Positions 1 to 6,391 of a stretch of DNA of 15,450 nt are shown here, piece by piece. The translations under genes and the position numbers were made by a program. Below the pieces are notes generated by a model. That model worked only from the letters and a program-made list of their open reading frames with translations, did no database searches and had not been told where the DNA came from. Numbering within the stretch: the stretch's first letter is position 1; each line of letters starts with the position of its first letter. The stretch lies in contig DHQH01000033.1 of NCBI GenBank assembly GCA_002410125.1, positions 456 through 15,905 of the forward strand, written 5' to 3'. This DNA is from Alphaproteobacteria bacterium UBA5343. GTDB taxonomy: Bacteria > Pseudomonadota > Alphaproteobacteria > RF32 > UBA5343.

Positions 1-1
1 A

Positions 2-526
2 ATTGGCGGTAAGATGATTAGATCAATGCTCGTTACTGGTGATGTTGGTCGTTGGGATGATGTAACAGAAACTCTTTTATTTTTTGCTGACAGAAGACAT
101 CATCTTGCTAAAAAAGTTTGGCCAGCTCTCAAAGAAGATATCTGGGTAATTAGTGATAGATTCGCAGATTCTACCAAAGCCTATCAATGCTATGGTCATA
201 AAGGTAATGTTTCAGTTGAAATGGTTGATAAATTATATGAAATAACTGTTGGTGACTTCAAACCTGATATGACAATTCTTTTAGATATTCCAGTAGAAGA
301 GGGGTTAAAAAGATCATTCGCCAAATCAGAAACTATGGAAGAAAAAGAAGTAAGATTTGAAAGTTTTGATAAAATTTTCCATGAAAATATCAGAAATGCA
401 TTTTTAGATATGGCAAAAAATGAGCCAGAAAGATTTGTAGTTGTAAATGCTAACCAAGATATTTATAATGTCCATAAAGACATCGTAAAACATATTGAAA
501 ATAGATTGCTAAAAAATGGAAAGTAA
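2..526 (+). CDS. tmk: Thymidylate kinase, 5'-truncated by the window edge
   Basis: This is the C-terminal part of dTMP kinase, which phosphorylates dTMP to dTDP in the cytoplasm for DNA synthesis. The open frame runs in from the window edge, so the P-loop start of the protein is missing. The ATG at 14 is internal: the residues before it (IGGK) continue the family's GG-x-x-[IL]R segment. Visible family features are the WDDVTETLLFFADRRHH stretch, which matches the TE-LLF-ADR-H helix, the DRFADSTKAYQ substrate-binding motif (nt 155 onward) and a charged LID-like segment around nt 311-370. The stop overlaps the start of holB by 11 nt, so the two are probably translationally coupled. Pairing of tmk with holB is common in bacteria. 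Identification is by motif and context and is firm. Confidence 0.95.
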   Translation: MGGKMIRSMLVTGDVGRWDDVTETLLFFADRRHHLAKKVWPALKEDIWVISDRFADSTKAYQCYGHKGNVSVEMVDKLYEITVGDFKPDMTILLDIPVEEGLKRSFAKSETMEEKEVRFESFDKIFHENIRNAFLDMAKNEPERFVVVNANQDIYNVHKDIVKHIENRLLKNGK

Positions 527-1604
527 TGACTTTAATATTGTAAAACCAAATCAAAACATCAATCTATCTTGCACTCAAAACCAAGAAGAAACTCTGCTTA
601 ACGCTTGGAAAAATAATAAATTATCTCATAGTTGGATATTCTCAGGAATCAAAGGTGTTGGCAAAGCTACTCTGGCATATAAATTTGCCAAATTTCTCCT
701 CACTGCAGATGAAACTAAAAAAGATACTTATACTTCATTAGAAATAGATGAAACTAACCCAATCTTAAAACTAATTGAGAAAAACTCTTGTCCAAACCTC
801 TTAACCATTGAGCGAGACTATATCAAAACAGATAAAGATAAGCTTGCTAAGATGATTAATAAAGGAGATGAAATAACCGAAGAAACTACCGATAATCTAA
901 AAAAAAGTGCTGTTATAAAAGTTGATGAAGTCAGAAAAATCAATGAATTTTTATCAATGACCGCTAGTAACAATAACTGGAGAATTGTAATCATTGATTC
1001 TGTTGATGATATGAATAGAAGTTCTGCTAACTCTATTCTGAAGATTTTAGAAGAACCACCTGCCAAAACCATTATCATTCTAATATCTCACAATCCATCA
1101 GCATTATTACCAACCATCAATTCAAGATGCTCAAAGCTTCATTTTAATGGTTTAGATAACCAAACCTTAGATAAACTTATAAATAAAGCAATTATTGATA
1201 TTAACGAGGTAGATATTAAAAAACTCACTAACCTTGCAAGATCTAGCATTGGTAATGCTCTATTTTTATATAAAGCTGAAGGGCTTTTAATTTATGATAT
1301 GCTAGTTGAAATTTTTGCATCCTTACCCAAATTAGATGCCTCAGCTCTAAATGAGTTAATTAAAAAATCTCTAACCAATGATGATAGTTATAATGCTTTT
1401 AAGTTCATCTTACTGAACTTAATCAGTCAGTTTACTAAAAATAATAATGATTTATCAGATATAGCCAGCAAGTTGACACCACTTGTATGGAGCAATATAT
1501 ATAATGATATTGTAAAACTACTAAACGATGTTGATAATCTTAATATGGATAGAAAATCAACCATTATGAATATATTTTTTAATATCAACAAAGAGATAAT
1601 ATAA
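516..1604 (+). CDS. holB: DNA polymerase III delta' subunit
   Basis: The 362-residue protein is the clamp-loader subunit delta', an AAA+ family member that helps load the beta clamp during replication. A Walker A-like GIKGVGKA lies at residues 44-51, the IKVDEVRKI strand typical of the family at 134-142, a Walker B-like IIDSVDDM at 159-166, NSILKILEEPP at 172-182 and the SRC sensor motif at 203-205. All are in the order expected for delta'/DnaX-type proteins. Residues about 103-133 form a charged, lysine- and acid-rich insertion. The C-terminal third (about 215-362) is helical and poorly conserved, as usual for the collar domain. The start overlaps the end of tmk, and tatD begins 3 nt after the stop. 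No strong ribosome-binding site is visible, which fits coupling to tmk. Confidence 0.95.
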   Translation: MESNDFNIVKPNQNINLSCTQNQEETLLNAWKNNKLSHSWIFSGIKGVGKATLAYKFAKFLLTADETKKDTYTSLEIDETNPILKLIEKNSCPNLLTIERDYIKTDKDKLAKMINKGDEITEETTDNLKKSAVIKVDEVRKINEFLSMTASNNNWRIVIIDSVDDMNRSSANSILKILEEPPAKTIIILISHNPSALLPTINSRCSKLHFNGLDNQTLDKLINKAIIDINEVDIKKLTNLARSSIGNALFLYKAEGLLIYDMLVEIFASLPKLDASALNELIKKSLTNDDSYNAFKFILLNLISQFTKNNNDLSDIASKLTPLVWSNIYNDIVKLLNDVDNLNMDRKSTIMNIFFNINKEII

Positions 1605-1607
1605 AAG

Positions 1608-2384
1608 ATGTTAATTGATAGCCACTGCCATTTAGACTATATAAAAACTGAAGACGAATTAGAAGAGGTTCTAAAACGAGCCGATGAACATAAAATTGAG
1701 ATGATGTTAAATGTCTGTAGTTCATTAGATGAATTTAGTTCAGTCCTTAATAGAACTTTAAAACACAGTAAACTGTGTTGTTCAGCAGGTAATCACCCTC
1801 ACGAAGCCAGCAAAATATCCTTCACTAATAAAGAGCTAATAGAACTAACCAACAATGATAAAGTCGTAGCAATAGGGGAATGTGGTCTTGATTATTTCTA
1901 TGACTATGGCGACAAAGAAGATCAAAGAAAACAACTAAGACAACAAATTGAAGTAGCAAGAGAAACCAAACTCCCAATCATTATTCATAACCGAGATTCT
2001 GATGCAGATATGATAGAAATCTTAAAAGATGAATATGAAAAAGGCAAATTCACAGGAGTTATCCATTGCTTCACATCATCAAAGGAACTTGCAGATCTTG
2101 CATTATCTATTGGTTTTTATATATCAATCTCTGGCATTATGACTTTTAAGAACGCTGCTGACTTAAGAAATATTATAAAGGATATTCCATTAGATAGATT
2201 ACTTGTTGAAACTGATAGCCCATATTTAGCACCAGTTCCCAAACGAGGCAAAACCAATGAGCCATCTTTTGTGAAATATACTGCCGAACAATTAGCAGAA
2301 CTAAAAAATATTAGTTTTAATGAATTGGCAAAAACAACAACTGATAATTTTTATAAACTATTTAATAAGGTAAAAAGAAAATGA
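1608..2384 (+). CDS. TatD-family metal-dependent hydrolase (YcfH-like)
   Basis: The 258-residue protein is a TIM-barrel metal-dependent hydrolase of the TatD family, whose characterised members are Mg2+-dependent DNases or exonucleases. The metal-ligand set is complete: HCH at residues 6-8, GECGLDY with E91, IIIHNRD with H127, VIHCF with H153, and VETDSPYLAP with D203. The length is normal for the family. It starts 3 nt after holB, and its last 4 nt overlap the next gene in an ATGA. In many alphaproteobacteria the order is tmk, holB, metG, tatD, metallohydrolase. Here metG is absent between holB and tatD. Which TatD paralogue this is (TatD, YcfH or YjjV) is not settled by sequence alone, but position favours YcfH. 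Confidence 0.92.
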   Translation: MLIDSHCHLDYIKTEDELEEVLKRADEHKIEMMLNVCSSLDEFSSVLNRTLKHSKLCCSAGNHPHEASKISFTNKELIELTNNDKVVAIGECGLDYFYDYGDKEDQRKQLRQQIEVARETKLPIIIHNRDSDADMIEILKDEYEKGKFTGVIHCFTSSKELADLALSIGFYISISGIMTFKNAADLRNIIKDIPLDRLLVETDSPYLAPVPKRGKTNEPSFVKYTAEQLAELKNISFNELAKTTTDNFYKLFNKVKRK

Positions 2385-3148
2385 AAGTAACAATTTTAGG
2401 ATGTAGTGCAGCACCAGGAGTGCCATGTATTTGTAGAGGGTGGGGTGATTGTAACCCTAACAATCCTAAAAATTTTAGAACTCGTTGTTCAGCCCTTGTT
2501 TCCGATGGTGACACTGATATTTTAATCGACACATCTCCCGAATTCAGATTACAGGCAATTAATAATAAAATAGAAAAAATTGATGCCATTGTTTTTACTC
2601 ATACTCACAATGACCATACCGCAGGAGTTGATGATATTAGAGGTTTTAACCGTAGATCTCAAAAACCAATGCAAACTTACGGCATTAAGAGTTTTTGCGA
2701 AGAAATGAAAAAAAGATTCTCTTATATTTTTAATGATACCCTATCAAAATATCACCCATCAGTATCTATTAATGAAATAACAGAATATCAAGAGTTTAAT
2801 ATAAATAATATTAATATATTACCTCTCAAACTTCACGGTCATATGTGCGATTTAGTTGGTTATATATTCAATAACAAAATAGCCTATCTAACCGACTTTA
2901 TGGAAATTGATAAAGAAGATTTAGATAGATTAAAAAATATAGACTTATTAATTATGGGATGTTTAAATCAAAAAGGCTCTCATTTTCAAGCACCTTTTAA
3001 TAAAGTATTAGAGTATATAGATTATATTAATCCTAAACAAGCAATAATAACTCATATGGCATCAGAGATGGATTATGATTGGGTTAATGATAACTCTCCA
3101 AATAATGTAACCCCAGCCCATGATGGTATGATAATAGAGGTAGAATAA
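2381..3148 (+). CDS. Metallo-beta-lactamase-fold hydrolase, PhnP-like
   Basis: The 255-residue protein is a metallo-beta-lactamase-fold hydrolase of the PhnP-like group. PhnP itself is a cyclic phosphodiesterase; the substrate of the operon-linked alphaproteobacterial version is not established. The dinuclear metal site is visible: THTHNDH at residues 73-79 (H74, H76, D78, H79), HGH at 152-154, LTD with D172, and THM with H225. The N-terminus has C8, C16, C18 and C24, which may form the structural zinc site known in PhnP; that is an inference. The start lies in the ATGA overlap with tatD. The next gene begins 1 nt after the stop, so this is the middle of a compact operon. No phosphonate-utilisation genes are present, so a C-P lyase role is unlikely. 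Confidence 0.88.
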   Translation: MKVTILGCSAAPGVPCICRGWGDCNPNNPKNFRTRCSALVSDGDTDILIDTSPEFRLQAINNKIEKIDAIVFTHTHNDHTAGVDDIRGFNRRSQKPMQTYGIKSFCEEMKKRFSYIFNDTLSKYHPSVSINEITEYQEFNINNINILPLKLHGHMCDLVGYIFNNKIAYLTDFMEIDKEDLDRLKNIDLLIMGCLNQKGSHFQAPFNKVLEYIDYINPKQAIITHMASEMDYDWVNDNSPNNVTPAHDGMIIEVE

Positions 3149-3149
3149 A

Positions 3150-4031
3150 ATGGCAGATACATTATGTATATATCACATAGCAGATTTTGATGGTAAAGGT
3201 AGTGCCGCAATCGCAAAAAGCATCTATCCAGATTGCGAGTTAGTAGGTCATAACCATACCTATAAAATACCATTAAATAAAATCAAACAATATTATGGTA
3301 AAAGAATTATCGTATGTGATATTACAATGCCAATTGAAGTTATGAATGAGATGAATGAAAATGCAGAACTCATCTGGATTGATCACCATATCTCAAACAT
3401 CAATAAATATGAAGAATGGCTAAAAGCAGGTAAAATCAAAGAAATCAAAGGAAGTAGGGACATCAACCATGCAGCTATCAAACTTTCTTGGCAATATTTC
3501 TACCCTAACAAACCAATCCCAAAAGCAATTGAGCTGTTTGCCTTATATGACATCTATCAACTAATCAATGATGACATTTTATCATTTGAATATGCAATGA
3601 GAGCTCACGGCACTTGTATGCCAGACGATAAGCTATGGACAGAGATTATTAATGGAACTTTTGATGTAGAAGAAAAAATCATCGAAGGTGAACATATGAA
3701 AAAATTCATAAACTTTGACAATATAAAAACCTTACGAGCTATTGGTTTTGATAGCGAATTTGAAGGATATAAATGTCTATGTGCTAATCAAGGATTTAAA
3801 AGTTCATCCCTTTTTGAATCAAAATTCGGCAAAAATGAATATGACTTTTTCTGTTCATTTTATATGCTAGATGACAACACTTGGAGATTAGGTTTTTATA
3901 CTGACAGAGATGATGTCGACTGTGCAAAATTAGCCCAAATATTTGGTGGCGGAGGTCACAGGAAAGCTGCAGGAACTCCATCAGTTAAGGAATTACCAGA
4001 GTTTTTAACAAATCCAAAAGGCAAAAAATGA
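3150..4031 (+). CDS. DHH/DHHA1 phosphoesterase (NrnB/oligoribonuclease-like)
   Basis: The 293-residue protein has the two-domain layout of DHH phosphoesterases, which hydrolyse short oligonucleotides, pAp or cyclic dinucleotides. In the DHH domain, HIADFDGKGSAA (H9, D12, D14), a conserved VCDITM with D56, and IDHH at residues 77-80 supply the Mn2+ ligands; D134 in ALYDIY is a further candidate. The C-terminal DHHA1 substrate loop is GGGGHRKAAG at 266-275. The overall form resembles the NrnB group more than RecJ, since it is short and lacks RecJ's extra OB domain. A GAGG ribosome-binding site lies about 10 nt before the ATG, at the end of the preceding gene. It overlaps the next gene by 4 nt (ATGA). 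The substrate cannot be read from the sequence. Confidence 0.88.
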   Translation: MADTLCIYHIADFDGKGSAAIAKSIYPDCELVGHNHTYKIPLNKIKQYYGKRIIVCDITMPIEVMNEMNENAELIWIDHHISNINKYEEWLKAGKIKEIKGSRDINHAAIKLSWQYFYPNKPIPKAIELFALYDIYQLINDDILSFEYAMRAHGTCMPDDKLWTEIINGTFDVEEKIIEGEHMKKFINFDNIKTLRAIGFDSEFEGYKCLCANQGFKSSSLFESKFGKNEYDFFCSFYMLDDNTWRLGFYTDRDDVDCAKLAQIFGGGGHRKAAGTPSVKELPEFLTNPKGKK

Positions 4032-4501
4032 TACTAATAAAAGCCCCAAAAGACATAGAAACTTCTCAAGGAAGAATGTCTATCTTTCTAGCGGGAAGTA
4101 TTGAAGGAGGTATTGCCAAAGACTGGCAGTCATTATTCCGTGGTGAATTTACTAACTATAATGACAATATTGTAATTATCGATCCAAGAAGAGATGATTA
4201 TGATACCTCTATCAAAATGTCAAAGGATGATAAAAACTTTATTGAACAAATCAACTGGGATCAAAATATGCTAGAAAGATCAGATATTATTGCAATGTAT
4301 CTTGACCCTAAAACCAGATCACCAATTTCATTAATAGAATTTGGACAATATGTAAATTCAGGAAAATTAATCGTATGTTGCCCAGAAGGTTTCTGGAGAA
4401 AGGGTAATATTGAAGTTATGTGTGAAAGAAATAATGTTCCTGTCTTTGATAACTTTTCAGATTTTATCCAAGCTGTTAAAGATAAAAGCCAGCAGGTATA
4501 A
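4028..4501 (+). CDS. Nucleoside 2-deoxyribosyltransferase-like protein
   Basis: The 157-residue protein matches the nucleoside 2-deoxyribosyltransferase-like fold (a Rossmann-like domain that exchanges or hydrolyses N-glycosidic bonds of nucleosides or nucleotides). Visible motifs are FLAGSIE at residues 20-26, IDPRRDD at 51-57, W77-D78, then SPISLIEFG around E104, where the family places its catalytic glutamate, and CPEGFWRKGN at 118-127. It closes the plus-strand operon: its ATG overlaps the DHH gene stop, with an AAGG about 6 nt upstream. Together with Tmk and the DHH enzyme it gives this operon a nucleotide-metabolism theme. The exact reaction is unknown; several members of this family act as house-cleaning nucleotide hydrolases. 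The palindromic repeat begins 16 nt after the stop and may help end transcription. Confidence 0.82.
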   Translation: MILIKAPKDIETSQGRMSIFLAGSIEGGIAKDWQSLFRGEFTNYNDNIVIIDPRRDDYDTSIKMSKDDKNFIEQINWDQNMLERSDIIAMYLDPKTRSPISLIEFGQYVNSGKLIVCCPEGFWRKGNIEVMCERNNVPVFDNFSDFIQAVKDKSQQV

Positions 4502-4517
4502 AACCAGTTCTCATAAT

Positions 4518-4562
4518 GTCATCCTCGAAATTCTCAACAAGTTGAAAATTTCGGGGATCCAG
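4518..4562. repeat. Dispersed palindromic repeat, copy 1
   Basis: The element starts GTCATCCTCGA and ends TCGGGGATCCAG. The outer arms 4521-4532 and 4547-4558 pair over 12 bp with a single G-T wobble. An inner hairpin (TCAAC/GTTGA, 4534-4545) sits in the loop. The end sequences are shared with copy 2 at 7433-7475 while the inside differs. It lies just after the last gene of the housekeeping operon, where it could act as a transcription end or mRNA-stabilising hairpin. Similar end motifs occur in dispersed repeats of Rickettsiales-type genomes, from general knowledge and not from a search. Confidence 0.8.
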
Positions 4563-4630
4563 TAAAATAAAAATCCATACAAAACCATAACCATCTGTAA
4601 AATAATGGTAAAAGCACTCATATCCATAAT

Positions 4631-4854
4631 CAATAAACAGAAATACACAGCATTATACAGTGTTTACCAACACTATATATACATACTTACCAACAATTTA
4701 TAAACAGGGATATGCACAGCCTATCAACAACTTTTCCACAAAGTTATCCACAGGCTTATACACAAGTTATGCACAAGTCTTTAACACCTTATCAACAAGA
4801 AATTAACAAGGTTACTAACAGTTTATCAACATCCATATCCACATTATATAAACA
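4631..4854 (+). repeat. Helically phased array of 20 DnaA-box-like nonamers
   Basis: Twenty 9-mers all ending in ACA on the plus strand start at 4631, 4641, 4651, 4664, 4675, 4687, 4698, 4710, 4721, 4732, 4744, 4756, 4767, 4778, 4789, 4800, 4812, 4823, 4835 and 4846. Spacing is 10-13 bp, mean 11.3, near one helical turn. The centre is the strongest: TTTTCCACA (4732), TTATCCACA (4744), TTATACACA (4756) and TTATGCACA (4767). Flanking units drift away, for example TTATAAACA (4698), TTATCAACA (4789, 4823) and ATATCCACA (4835). A strong core with degenerate same-orientation flanks at helical spacing suggests nucleation and extension of a DnaA filament along one DNA face. Confidence 0.75.
4732..4775 (+). 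promoter_or_regulatory. Core of four consensus DnaA boxes
   Basis: Four consecutive sites match the DnaA consensus TTWTNCACA without mismatch: 4732-4740, 4744-4752, 4756-4764 and 4767-4775, all in the same direction with 11-12 bp start-to-start. TTATCCACA is the classical high-affinity box. In sequence of this AT content four adjacent exact matches at constant spacing are very unlikely by chance. Confidence 0.85.
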
Positions 4855-5000
4855 TTGTTTATACAACATCATCTACAAACTCATTAAAACTGATTTTGAT
4901 TTAAAAACTAGATTTAAAAAACTCAAATCTATTCTAATCAATTCTTATTTTAAATTATAGGAATCGTTTAAATTGATGCAAACTTTTTCTGTAATAAAAA

Positions 5001-5021
5001 TTAGATTTTTTGCAAATCTAA
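5001..5021 (-). terminator. Minus-strand terminator-like hairpin in the origin region
   Basis: TTAGATTT (5001-5008) and AAATCTAA (5014-5021) form a perfect 8 bp stem with a 5-nt loop. Read on the minus strand the stem is followed by TTTTTATTAC, so it has the form of a weak intrinsic terminator for leftward transcription. No minus-strand gene ends here. It may insulate the origin, end an unseen small RNA, or be a structural element. Confidence 0.35.
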
Positions 5022-5042
5022 ATGATTCAGTTATTTAAACTG

Positions 5043-5057
5043 TTAATAACTTGTTAA
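5043..5057. promoter_or_regulatory. CtrA-type site TTAA-N7-TTAA
   Basis: TTAATAACTTGTTAA fits the alphaproteobacterial CtrA consensus TTAA-N7-TTAA exactly. CtrA sites are known in the origins of Caulobacter and have been reported in a Rickettsia origin. In AT-rich DNA the motif arises by chance fairly often, so the position beside the DnaA array is what gives it weight. Confidence 0.4.
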
Positions 5058-5142
5058 GAGTTTTAATGATAGTAGAACCAACCCAAAACATCAATTTTCT
5101 AATATAAAAAATTCAATTCAGCGATTCTTATTTTCGTAAATA

Positions 5143-5170
5143 TTGACAAAAAAATATAATACTATATATT
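5143..5170 (+). promoter_or_regulatory. Promoter P1 of the first unit of the small-gene cluster
   Basis: A perfect -35 TTGACA (5143-5148) is followed after 16 bp by TATATT (5165-5170), a good sigma-70-type -10. Transcription would begin near 5177 and give a leader of about 45 nt before the ATG at 5224. The consensus DnaA box 5192-5200 falls inside that leader. Confidence 0.6.
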
Positions 5171-5191
5171 AAAAGCCTTAAAATAGTACAA

Positions 5192-5200
5192 TTATTCACA
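5192..5200 (+). promoter_or_regulatory. Isolated consensus DnaA box in the P1 leader
   Basis: TTATTCACA matches TTATNCACA exactly. It lies about 22 bp past the P1 -10 element and 23 nt before the start codon at 5224, apart from the main array. Bound DnaA there could affect transcription from P1; this is inferred from position only. Confidence 0.4.
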
Positions 5201-5223
5201 TTATAAATAAAAACTCAAAATTT

Positions 5224-5748
5224 ATGACAACGATTATCGTTTTGGTAGTATTAGGACTAGGTTTCCTGATTTACCTTTATGGAATTTTCCCTTTCACCAA
5301 TATTGCAGAAGGGATGGTGGGGTTAACGCCTTACAAAGTATATATGCCTGGGAGGCATTACATTGCCAACAAACCTTTTTGGAGGAAGGATAAAAACCTA
5401 TTCCAAATCGTAGAAAACGAATTTATCTGTCAGATAAACTGCACAGATGGTTTTTTCCGAATTAGTTACAGTTATTGGGAAGATATGTCGTGGTACGGTG
5501 GAACAAAGCTAGGTAAAACCATACTTGAAACTAGGTTTATGAATGAATACTATTTCAAAAAAGACGGCGAAATAGACATCACTCATACAGCTAACTTCAA
5601 AAAACATGATGCTTGTTTCACTTATATTTCAGAAAGTGAACATCAATATGTTTTAACTCTTCAAGAAGAGCTAAAAGATGATACAGATCTTTTTGAATCT
5701 GTTTCTTGGAGTATTTGGTACACAAAAATTAACCAAAAAAAACAATAA
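5224..5748 (+). CDS. Small membrane-anchored protein, paralogue of the next gene
   Basis: This 174-residue protein was not recognised. Residues about 3-22 form one transmembrane helix; the rest is soluble and rich in aromatic residues (for example SYSYWEDMSWYGG). After the helix, FTNIAEGMVGLTPYKVYMPG then RHYIAN aligns with FTHIAYGKVGMSHKGVYLIG then WHYLPN in the next protein, so the two are diverged paralogues. The pattern, helix then GxVG and PGxHYI, recalls the start of SPFH/band-7 (stomatin, prohibitin) domains, but the protein is much too short for a whole one and the similarity is only suggestive. It is transcribed from P1. Its ATG lacks a Shine-Dalgarno and has AAAACTC ending 7 nt upstream. 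Base composition is richer in G+C than the flanking housekeeping genes. Confidence 0.75.
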   Translation: MTTIIVLVVLGLGFLIYLYGIFPFTNIAEGMVGLTPYKVYMPGRHYIANKPFWRKDKNLFQIVENEFICQINCTDGFFRISYSYWEDMSWYGGTKLGKTILETRFMNEYYFKKDGEIDITHTANFKKHDACFTYISESEHQYVLTLQEELKDDTDLFESVSWSIWYTKINQKKQ

Positions 5749-5750
5749 CC

Positions 5751-6224
5751 ATGAGCACACTGTCACTAATTATCCTATTGGCGATAGTCGCTGTACTAGG
5801 ATTAGTCTATGTGATGTTTAGGAGTGATTTCACTCATATAGCATATGGAAAAGTAGGTATGAGCCATAAAGGTGTTTACCTTATCGGCTGGCATTATCTT
5901 CCCAACATAGTTGATCGAGCCACTATAGAGATCATTGACAATGACTTCTCGATCATAGTTAAAGGGGATGATTTTACTTGCGATGTGAACTTCAAATTCA
6001 TGCAAGAAATTAATGTCCTTAGAAATCATAACTTACCCGAAGGATATTTATATATTCATATTCAGGATGAATATAAAAAAATCTTGGGAGCAGAAGTTAT
6101 AGAAGATGATGACACTCTCACCATCAAAACCTCAAAAAACATCAATGGTTTTGTTGATGATTTTGAAAAAATCAGCATGAAATATGTTGGCTATGTGTGG
6201 TTCGGGAGTACATTCCATGCATAG
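5751..6224 (+). CDS. Small membrane-anchored protein, paralogue of the previous gene
   Basis: This 157-residue protein was not recognised. A single N-terminal transmembrane helix covers residues about 4-23 (SLIILLAIVAVLGLVYVMF), then FTHIAYGKVGMSHKGVYLIG and WHYLPN, matching the equivalent block of the preceding protein. The remainder is acidic with predicted beta strands (IEIIDNDFSIIVKGDDFTCD), which again loosely resembles the early part of a band-7 domain. It begins 2 nt after the preceding stop, so the pair is one operon. The A-rich leader has AAAACAA ending 5 nt before the ATG and no Shine-Dalgarno. A strong terminator follows 20 nt after the stop. The function is unknown. The pair could form a hetero-oligomer at the inner membrane. 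Confidence 0.75.
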   Translation: MSTLSLIILLAIVAVLGLVYVMFRSDFTHIAYGKVGMSHKGVYLIGWHYLPNIVDRATIEIIDNDFSIIVKGDDFTCDVNFKFMQEINVLRNHNLPEGYLYIHIQDEYKKILGAEVIEDDDTLTIKTSKNINGFVDDFEKISMKYVGYVWFGSTFHA

Positions 6225-6244
6225 GATGTAAGATACTAAAGAGA

Positions 6245-6270
6245 AGAGGGCATTAAGCCCTCTTTTTTTT
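6245..6270 (+). terminator. Rho-independent terminator T1
   Basis: AGAGGGC (6245-6251) pairs perfectly with GCCCTCT (6257-6263) around a 5-nt loop, followed by an uninterrupted T run to 6270. This is a canonical intrinsic terminator and ends the first two-gene unit. Confidence 0.92.
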
Positions 6271-6298
6271 GCTTTAAATTTCAATAACATAAATCAAA

Positions 6299-6338
6299 TT
6301 AGACAAAATTTGACAAACATTAAAATTTATGATATTCT
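6299..6338 (+). promoter_or_regulatory. Promoter P2, extended -10, twin of P3
   Basis: TTAGACAAAATTTGACA (6299-6315) contains a perfect -35 TTGACA at 6310-6315. After 17 bp the -10 is TATTCT (6333-6338), preceded by TG-N (6330-6332), an extended -10. The 17-nt upstream block is identical to that of P3, and the -35 to -10 spacing is the same. Confidence 0.7.
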
Positions 6339-6391
6339 CTACACTTCGAGACTTAAGCATTGAAATGTATAATTAAATAAAACCACGAAGT

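Larger units (their letters stand above)
4502..5223. other. Gene-free region with candidate replication origin
   Basis: The 722-nt interval holds no credible gene. In order it carries the palindromic repeat (4518-4562), a phased array of DnaA-box-like nonamers (4631-4854), an AT-rich stretch (4861-4980 is 25 G+C of 120 nt, about 21%) that could serve as an unwinding element, a hairpin (5001-5021), a CtrA-type site (5043-5057), a sigma-70 promoter (5143-5170) and an isolated perfect DnaA box (5192-5200). DnaA boxes beside an AT-rich element and a CtrA site is the layout of alphaproteobacterial chromosome origins. The origin call is an inference. A DnaA-titration locus such as E. coli datA is the main alternative, and the usual hemE neighbour is not in the window. 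Confidence 0.65.

Noticed and set aside
818..1078. Minus-strand open frame within holB
   Set aside because: It is the shadow of a well-identified gene, with no ribosome-binding site or recognisable protein.
4631..4868. CRISPR array or plasmid iterons
   Set aside because: Units are about 11 bp with no spacers of regular length and no cas or rep gene; the core matches DnaA boxes instead.
4712..4960. 82-codon plus-strand open frame inside the array
   Set aside because: Its first 50 codons are just the translation of the DnaA-box-like repeats (repeated SYPQAYTQV-type residues). There is no ribosome-binding site and the DNA structure explains it better.
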